9,424 bases of DNA from assembly GCA_031264715.1 (NCBI GenBank), contig JAISDP010000168.1, forward strand, positions 1 to 9,424, in the 5' to 3' direction. Shown one piece after another: positions 6,070-9,424 of the stretch. The notes under the pieces are model-generated. The model did no database searches. It saw only the letters and a program-made list of their open reading frames with translations, and was not told the DNA's origin. The position numbers and the translations under genes are program-made. Within the stretch, counting starts at the first letter, position 1; every line of letters begins with the position of its first letter. The DNA is from Bacteroidales bacterium. Lineage in GTDB: Bacteria; Bacteroidota; Bacteroidia; Bacteroidales; UBA4181.

Positions 6070-7149
6070 ATGAAGAAGTTTCTTAAAATTTTCCTTTTGG
6101 CTGTGTTAGTTGGCCTTTTCGGTTATACCCTGTACTTTCTTTACCGGAAGTCGAAGCCCAACCCCGTGACATACCAGACCAAAAGCCCTTTTGTGTCGAA
6201 TATAGTTAAGAAGACGGTGGCTACCGGTTCGGTAATTCCGCGGCGAGAGATCGAAATCAAGCCGAAGGTATCGGGTATCGTATCCGAGATCTATATCAAG
6301 GAGGGCGACATGATCCGGAAGGGCGACCGTATCGGAAAGGTAAACATCATCCCCGACATGGCCAACCTTAACAGCGCCGAATCGCGTGTACGGCGCGCCG
6401 GGATCAGTTTCGAGGATGCCAGGATCAACTGCGACAGGCAGTCAAAGCTGTACGAACAGAAAGTGATCGCCATTGCCGACTTCGAAAAGGCCAGTGTCGC
6501 CTTCCAAACGGCGAAGGAAGAACTGGAAGCCGCCGAAGACAACCTGCAAATTATCCGCGAAGGCGCTGCCCGGAAGTCGGGACAAACGACCAATACCATC
6601 ATCGAATCGACCATTACAGGGATGGTGCTTGATGTGCCTGTCAAGGAAGGAAATTCGGTAACCGAAAGCAATACTTTCAACAGCGGTACCACGATTGCCA
6701 TTGTAGCCGACATGGGCGAAATGATTTTCGAAGGTAAGGTCGATGAGTCGGAGGTAGGTAAAATCAAGGAAGGTATGAACCTGATACTGACCATCGGAGC
6801 GCTGGAAACGGAAACCTTCAATGCCGAACTGGAACACATCGCACCAAAAGGCGTACTGGAAAACGGAGCCGTACAATTCAAGATACAAGCCAAAGTTGCA
6901 CTCAAACCGGGTAGCTTTATCCGTGCAGGCTATAGCGCCAATGCCGACATTGTGCTCGATAAACGCGACAGCGTGCTGGTGGTGGAGGAAAGCCTGCTTA
7001 AATTCTCACGCGACTCGGCTTTCGTGGAAATACTCACGGCTCCCGATAAGTTTGAAAAACGATATGTCAAAACCGGCCTGTCCGACGGTATCAACATCGA
7101 AGTGCTTTCCGGCGTTGCCAGGGAAGATAAGATCAAATGGACACAGTAA
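6070..7149 (+). CDS. Efflux periplasmic adaptor, HlyD/MacA (MFP) family
   Basis: A 359-residue membrane-fusion protein that bridges the MacB-type permeases and an outer-membrane TolC-like channel. An uncleaved-looking N-terminal anchor (KKFLKIFLLAVLVGLFGYTLYFLY, residues 2-25) is followed by a beta-barrel/lipoyl half (TVATGSVIPRREIEIKPKVSG, then IKEGDMIRKGD at 77-86). A coiled-coil hairpin (about 95-165, rich in Ala, Glu and Lys) comes next. The second lipoyl half contains STITGMVLDVPVKEGNSV (180-197), and beta-barrel and membrane-proximal domains run to the end. Length and order are normal for the MacA group. It is the last gene of the operon, after ATPase and two permeases. No TolC gene lies beside it, so the channel must come from elsewhere. 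The stop is followed at once by AT-rich heptad repeats. Family confidence is high; the pump substrate is unknown. Confidence 0.93.
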   Translation: MKKFLKIFLLAVLVGLFGYTLYFLYRKSKPNPVTYQTKSPFVSNIVKKTVATGSVIPRREIEIKPKVSGIVSEIYIKEGDMIRKGDRIGKVNIIPDMANLNSAESRVRRAGISFEDARINCDRQSKLYEQKVIAIADFEKASVAFQTAKEELEAAEDNLQIIREGAARKSGQTTNTIIESTITGMVLDVPVKEGNSVTESNTFNSGTTIAIVADMGEMIFEGKVDESEVGKIKEGMNLILTIGALETETFNAELEHIAPKGVLENGAVQFKIQAKVALKPGSFIRAGYSANADIVLDKRDSVLVVEESLLKFSRDSAFVEILTAPDKFEKRYVKTGLSDGINIEVLSGVAREDKIKWTQ

Positions 7150-7151
7150 TT

Positions 7152-7192
7152 AAATTCTGAATTTTGAATTTTGAATTTTGAATTTTGAATTA
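7152..7192. repeat. GAATTTT heptad tandem repeat
   Basis: Four perfect GAATTTT heptads (7159-7186) are flanked by a degenerate copy on each side (AAATTCT at 7152-7158 and GAATTA at 7187-7192). The array starts three bases after the adaptor stop codon. A period of 7 in a non-coding gap permits slippage. AATT cores make it locally bendable and easily melted, but no function is shown. Confidence 0.85.
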
Positions 7193-7210
7193 TCCGAGGC
7201 GGAAAATAGT

Positions 7211-7339
7211 CACACCAAGTGCTGGTTTGTCACCCACACCACGGTTGGTTTGTCACCCACACCACGGTTGGTTTGGCGCCCACACCAGGGTTGGTTTGCC
7301 ACCCACACCAGGCATTGGTTTGCTGCCACACCACGGTAT
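7211..7339. repeat. Array of five 23-24 bp hairpin repeat units
   Basis: Units start at 7223, 7246, 7269, 7292 and 7316. Each has a left arm TGGTTTG and a right arm CACACCA, which pair except for one T-C mismatch. The enclosed loops are TCACC, TCACC, GCGCC, CCACC and CTGC. Links between units are CGGT, CGGT, GGGT and GGCAT. A lone right arm at 7211-7217 suggests a truncated sixth unit. The first two units are identical over 23 bases. The period is not a multiple of 3 and the frames through it resemble no protein I know, so it is read as non-coding. It lies between two convergent genes. It is not a CRISPR array: there are no unique spacers. Confidence 0.85.
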
Positions 7340-7355
7340 ATGCTACATCATACCG
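7334..7355. other. Closing stem-loop after the hairpin array
   Basis: CGGTATATG at 7334-7342 pairs with CAT (7346-7348) and ATACCG (7350-7355) around a CTA loop, with one bulged C at 7349: nine base pairs. It starts in the last bases of the final repeat unit and ends 26 bases from the fabG stop. Neither strand has a T-run after it, so it is not a standard terminator, though it may protect 3' ends of both convergent transcripts. Confidence 0.6.
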
Positions 7356-7381
7356 GCCAGGTCAGGGTTGAAACCGTATAT

Positions 7382-8110
7382 TTACGTGTATAATCCGCCG
7401 TTGATAGACAGTACTTCGCCTGTGATGTACGATGCTTGCGGCGATGCGAGGAAAACCACCGCGTCGGCTACTTCGTCGGGCGTTCCGAAACGGCCCGCAG
7501 GGATGAGGGTTTTAAGCTGACTCTCGTCCATGTCGGCAGTCATATCCGTATGGATAAAACCCGGGGCAACAGCATTGACAGTTACATTCTTCCTGGCTAT
7601 TTCCTGAGCCAGCGATTTGGTAAGCCCGATAACACCGGCCTTTGCAGCCGAATAATTGGTCTGACCGGGCAGACCTTTTAACCCCGATAATGATACTATG
7701 TTGACGATCCGTCCGTATTTTCGTACCAGCATGTTTTTCAGAAGCGTACGCGTCACCCGGAAGCAACCGTTCAAACTCGTGTCCAGCACCTTATTCCACT
7801 GTTCGTCTTCCATCCAGAGCATCAGGCTGTCCTTGCGTATCCCGGCATTGTTCACCAGTACTTCGATGTAGTCCGCCGGATGTTGTTCCTGCCAGCTTTC
7901 CAGCGCCTTTACCACTCCGCCGGCATCTGCAACGTCAAACTGCACGATTTCGCCATCACCACCGTTCTCCCGTATCAATGCCAGTGTACGGCGCGCCTCT
8001 TCTTCATTACTGTGATAATTAACGATCACATAATATCCTGTTGCGGATAATTTGAGACATACGGCACGGCCAATGCCACGCGAACCACCTGTTACTAAAG
8101 CTACTTTCAC
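7382..8110 (-). CDS. fabG: 3-oxoacyl-ACP reductase, FabG-type short-chain dehydrogenase
   Basis: A 242-residue cytosolic SDR enzyme that by family reduces 3-oxoacyl-ACP to 3-hydroxyacyl-ACP with NADPH. The Rossmann motif TGGSRGIG is at 7-14, NNAG at 87-90, and the catalytic tetrad is Asn114, Ser140, Tyr153 and Lys157 (YSAAK). PG followed by IHTDM at 183-190 and the end VLSINGGLYT are typical of FabG. The start codon is GTG at 8110-8108: no in-frame ATG lies nearby, and the first residues KVALVTGG already form the first beta strand, so this start is required. It stands alone on the minus strand, divergent from lplA and convergent with the exporter operon. Without acpP, fabD or fabF beside it, it may be a second, specialised FabG (for instance for aryl polyene or another acyl product) and not the housekeeping copy; that is inference. 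A -7 box lies 27 bases upstream. Confidence 0.9.
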   Translation of the reverse strand: MKVALVTGGSRGIGRAVCLKLSATGYYVIVNYHSNEEEARRTLALIRENGGDGEIVQFDVADAGGVVKALESWQEQHPADYIEVLVNNAGIRKDSLMLWMEDEQWNKVLDTSLNGCFRVTRTLLKNMLVRKYGRIVNIVSLSGLKGLPGQTNYSAAKAGVIGLTKSLAQEIARKNVTVNAVAPGFIHTDMTADMDESQLKTLIPAGRFGTPDEVADAVVFLASPQASYITGEVLSINGGLYT

Positions 8111-8136
8111 TGATAAATTATATTCGATTAGCCTTG

Positions 8137-8166
8137 CAAAGATACAAAAACAGCTTTCCGAACAAT
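8137..8166 (-). promoter_or_regulatory. Promoter of fabG
   Basis: Read on the minus strand, TATCTTTG (8144-8137) matches TANNTTTG exactly. ATTG (8166-8163) lies 18 bases upstream as a near match to the TTTG -33 box. Transcription would begin around 8130, giving a leader of about 20 bases before the GTG start. Confidence 0.6.
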
Positions 8167-8174
8167 TATTTTTT

Positions 8175-8182
8175 TAATTTTG
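8175..8182 (+). promoter_or_regulatory. Possible -7 box for lplA
   Basis: TAATTTTG matches TANNTTTG on the plus strand, followed by the GCA often seen there, but no TTTG box stands at the expected distance upstream. If used, transcription would start near 8190 and give a leader of about 125 bases. It lies within 40 bases of the divergent fabG -7 box, so the two promoters would compete or be co-regulated. Confidence 0.35.
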
Positions 8183-8189
8183 CACCCTC

Positions 8190-8284
8190 GTGTTAAAATG
8201 AACACAAAGGGCAGTTTTACAAAGGCATATCTTGAAAATGTCCGCAAAGAAACCTTTTGAGCGCCTTTGTGGTAATACTTTGCG
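8190..8284 (+). repeat. Inverted-repeat leader upstream of lplA
   Basis: Three inverted repeats are stacked here: GTGTT (8190-8194) with AACAC (8201-8205); CACAAAGG (8203-8210) with CCTTTGTG (8264-8271); and CGCAAAG (8243-8249) with CTTTGCG (8278-8284). ACAAAGG also recurs at 8219-8225. The last two pairs interlock, so they cannot all form at once. The GCGCCTTTGTGG...CTTTGCG wording resembles an intergenic repeat type I recall from many bacteria; whether it is a repeat family or a structured leader is undecided. Confidence 0.5.
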
Positions 8285-8317
8285 ATCACACGACTTTAAA
8301 TCTTAAACTGTAATAAA

Positions 8318-9310
8318 ATGCTTTGCATCAACGATCACCATACCGACCCGTATTTTAATTTAGCGGCCGAGGAATATATGCTTAAAAACTTTACGGATAA
8401 CTGCTTCATGCTGTGGCGTAACGGCCCTTCGGTAATTGTGGGCTGCCATCAAAACTCTTTGGCCGAAATTAATATGGATTTTATTCGCAGGAATAATATC
8501 AAGGTTGTTAGACGATTGACAGGTGGTGGTGCAGTTTTTCACGATTTGGGAAATATCAATTTTACCTTTATTGAGAATGCTCAGAACGATAAATTAATTG
8601 ATTTCCAGAAATACACACAACCGATCATTTCGGTTTTGCAGTTACTGGATGTAGATGCGCGTTTTGAAGGTCGTAACGACCTGGTGATCGACGGTAAGAA
8701 ATTTTCAGGCAATGCCGAGCATATGTTCCGTAACCGTGTGCTGCACCATGGCACCTTACTTTTTGCCTCGAAACTCACCGATCTTTCGGGGGCATTGAAT
8801 GTAAACCCGGCAAAATTCACCGACAAAGCCATCAAATCGGTAAGCAGCCGTGTGACCAACATCAGCAGCCACCTTAAAAAGCCGCTCGATATGGAAGAAT
8901 TCCGCGATATGGTGCTCCGTTATATGATGGACAATTATCCCGATTGTACGCCGTATGAGTATACGGATGCCGATATCGCAGCCATCAGCAAGCTACGCGA
9001 CGGGAAATATGCAACCTGGGACTGGAATTTCGGGAAATCACCGGGATATAATATGGTGAACGGCATCAAAACCAACGGCGGGTATCTGGAAGTGCACCTC
9101 GACGTGCAAAACGGAATCATCAGCCATGTACGTATCTTTGGCGATTTCTTCAATGTCAGGGATACCGCCGAGCTGGAACAATTGCTGACCGGAACGCCGC
9201 ACAACGAAACAAGCGTCCGCCAAAAGCTGGAACAAATCAGTCTTTCCGATTATCTGGTAAATGTGACGGTGGATGAATTGGTAAAAGTTATGATACTATA
9301 CGGACAGTGA
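8318..9310 (+). CDS. lplA: Lipoate-protein ligase A
   Basis: A 330-residue cytosolic enzyme that activates free lipoate with ATP to lipoyl-AMP and attaches it to the lipoyl-domain lysine of 2-oxoacid dehydrogenases or glycine cleavage protein H. The large catalytic domain holds RRLTGGGAVFHDLGN (65-79, the lipoate/AMP-binding RRxSGGGAVxHD signature with Thr for Ser), GRNDLVIDGKKFSGNA (118-133, with the conserved Lys at 127/128), HHGTLLF (143-149) and SVSSRVTNI (174-182). A C-terminal accessory domain (about 230-330, from WDWNFGKSPGYN) is present, as in E. coli LplA of nearly the same length, so it should work alone with free lipoate. The ATG lies at the end of a 207-base divergent gap shared with fabG; FabG activity feeds octanoyl-ACP synthesis, so the pairing is metabolically plausible but unproven. 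No hairpin terminator follows, only a T7-C-A7 stretch (9316-9330). Confidence 0.94.
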   Translation: MLCINDHHTDPYFNLAAEEYMLKNFTDNCFMLWRNGPSVIVGCHQNSLAEINMDFIRRNNIKVVRRLTGGGAVFHDLGNINFTFIENAQNDKLIDFQKYTQPIISVLQLLDVDARFEGRNDLVIDGKKFSGNAEHMFRNRVLHHGTLLFASKLTDLSGALNVNPAKFTDKAIKSVSSRVTNISSHLKKPLDMEEFRDMVLRYMMDNYPDCTPYEYTDADIAAISKLRDGKYATWDWNFGKSPGYNMVNGIKTNGGYLEVHLDVQNGIISHVRIFGDFFNVRDTAELEQLLTGTPHNETSVRQKLEQISLSDYLVNVTVDELVKVMILYGQ

Positions 9311-9341
9311 CCATATTTTTTTCAAAAAAACGTGCATCCCT

Positions 9342-9371
9342 CTTGTAAATAAAAATAAGTATGTACATTTG
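9342..9371 (+). promoter_or_regulatory. Promoter for the gene at the window end
   Basis: TACATTTG at 9364-9371 matches TANNTTTG exactly, and CTTG at 9342-9345 lies 18 bases upstream as a near -33 box. The layout mirrors the fabG promoter. Transcription would begin near 9378, about 27 bases before the ATG at 9405. Confidence 0.6.
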
Positions 9372-9404
9372 CAAACGTGTTGTACGACATAAAAGATATT
9401 AAAA

Positions 9405-9424
9405 ATGGCATGTAATTTTCTCAT
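9405..9424 (+). CDS. Start of an unidentified gene, cut by the window end
   Basis: ATG at 9405 opens MACNFL before the window ends. The support is the promoter just upstream and an A-rich leader (TATTAAAAATGG), typical of Bacteroidetes translation starts. Six residues are too few to name a product, and another start downstream is possible. Confidence 0.4.

Noticed and set aside
7223..7339. CRISPR array
   Set aside because: Units abut with only 3-5 base linkers, there are no unique spacers of constant length and no cas genes are present.
7178..7520. Plus-strand open frames running through the hairpin array (71 and 111 codons)
   Set aside because: They translate the 23-base repeat in shifting frames, show no conserved protein features and overlap the antisense end of fabG; the repeat period is not a multiple of three.
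9316..9330. Terminator after lplA (seven T, C, seven A)
   Set aside because: A one-base loop cannot form and the stem is pure AT; it may melt easily but is not an intrinsic terminator.

Overview
The window looks like chromosomal DNA of a Bacteroidetes bacterium, most likely Bacteroidales. The evidence is a set of -7 boxes of the TANNTTTG type, the absence of clear Shine-Dalgarno sequences, a DUF4296-type lipoprotein behind prs, and an ATPase/permease/permease/MFP exporter operon of a layout common in that phylum. I cannot fix the genus. Nothing in the window looks like phage, plasmid or insertion sequence.

Layout. (1) 1-2525, plus strand: the 3' end of prs (PRPP synthetase), a predicted DUF4296 lipoprotein, and an ATZ/TRZ-type amidohydrolase. 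(2) 2526-2791: a 266-bp regulatory gap. It holds a sequence matching the sigma-54 (-24/-12) consensus at every defined position, two hairpins, the second a good intrinsic terminator, and two vegetative-type -7 boxes. (3) 2792-7149, plus strand: a four-gene MacAB-type export operon with an ABC ATPase, two tandem paralogous MacB/FtsX permeases and an HlyD/MacA-type periplasmic adaptor. No TolC gene is beside it. (4) 7150-7381: a repeat-rich gap with a GAATTTT heptad array, five 23-24 bp units that each form a small hairpin, and a closing stem-loop. (5) 7382-8110, minus strand: a FabG-type ketoacyl-ACP reductase. (6) 8111-8317: a divergent promoter region with inverted CACAAAGG and CGCAAAG motifs. 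(7) 8318-9310: lipoate-protein ligase, followed by a promoter and the first codons of another gene.

How the genes fit together. ATPase, permeases and adaptor should assemble into one tripartite efflux or lipoprotein/peptide export pump that borrows an outer-membrane channel encoded elsewhere. The putative sigma-54 promoter suggests that expression upstream of the pump answers to an NtrC-type activator, which is not in the window. fabG and lplA are transcribed divergently and both touch fatty acyl/lipoyl metabolism, but a functional link is only inferred.

The genes themselves are ordinary. The most interesting material is non-coding: the sigma-54 promoter that would run into a terminator within about 75 nt (a candidate small RNA or attenuated leader), the hairpin array at 7211-7339, and the fact that most gaps between genes carry their own short repeat motif.
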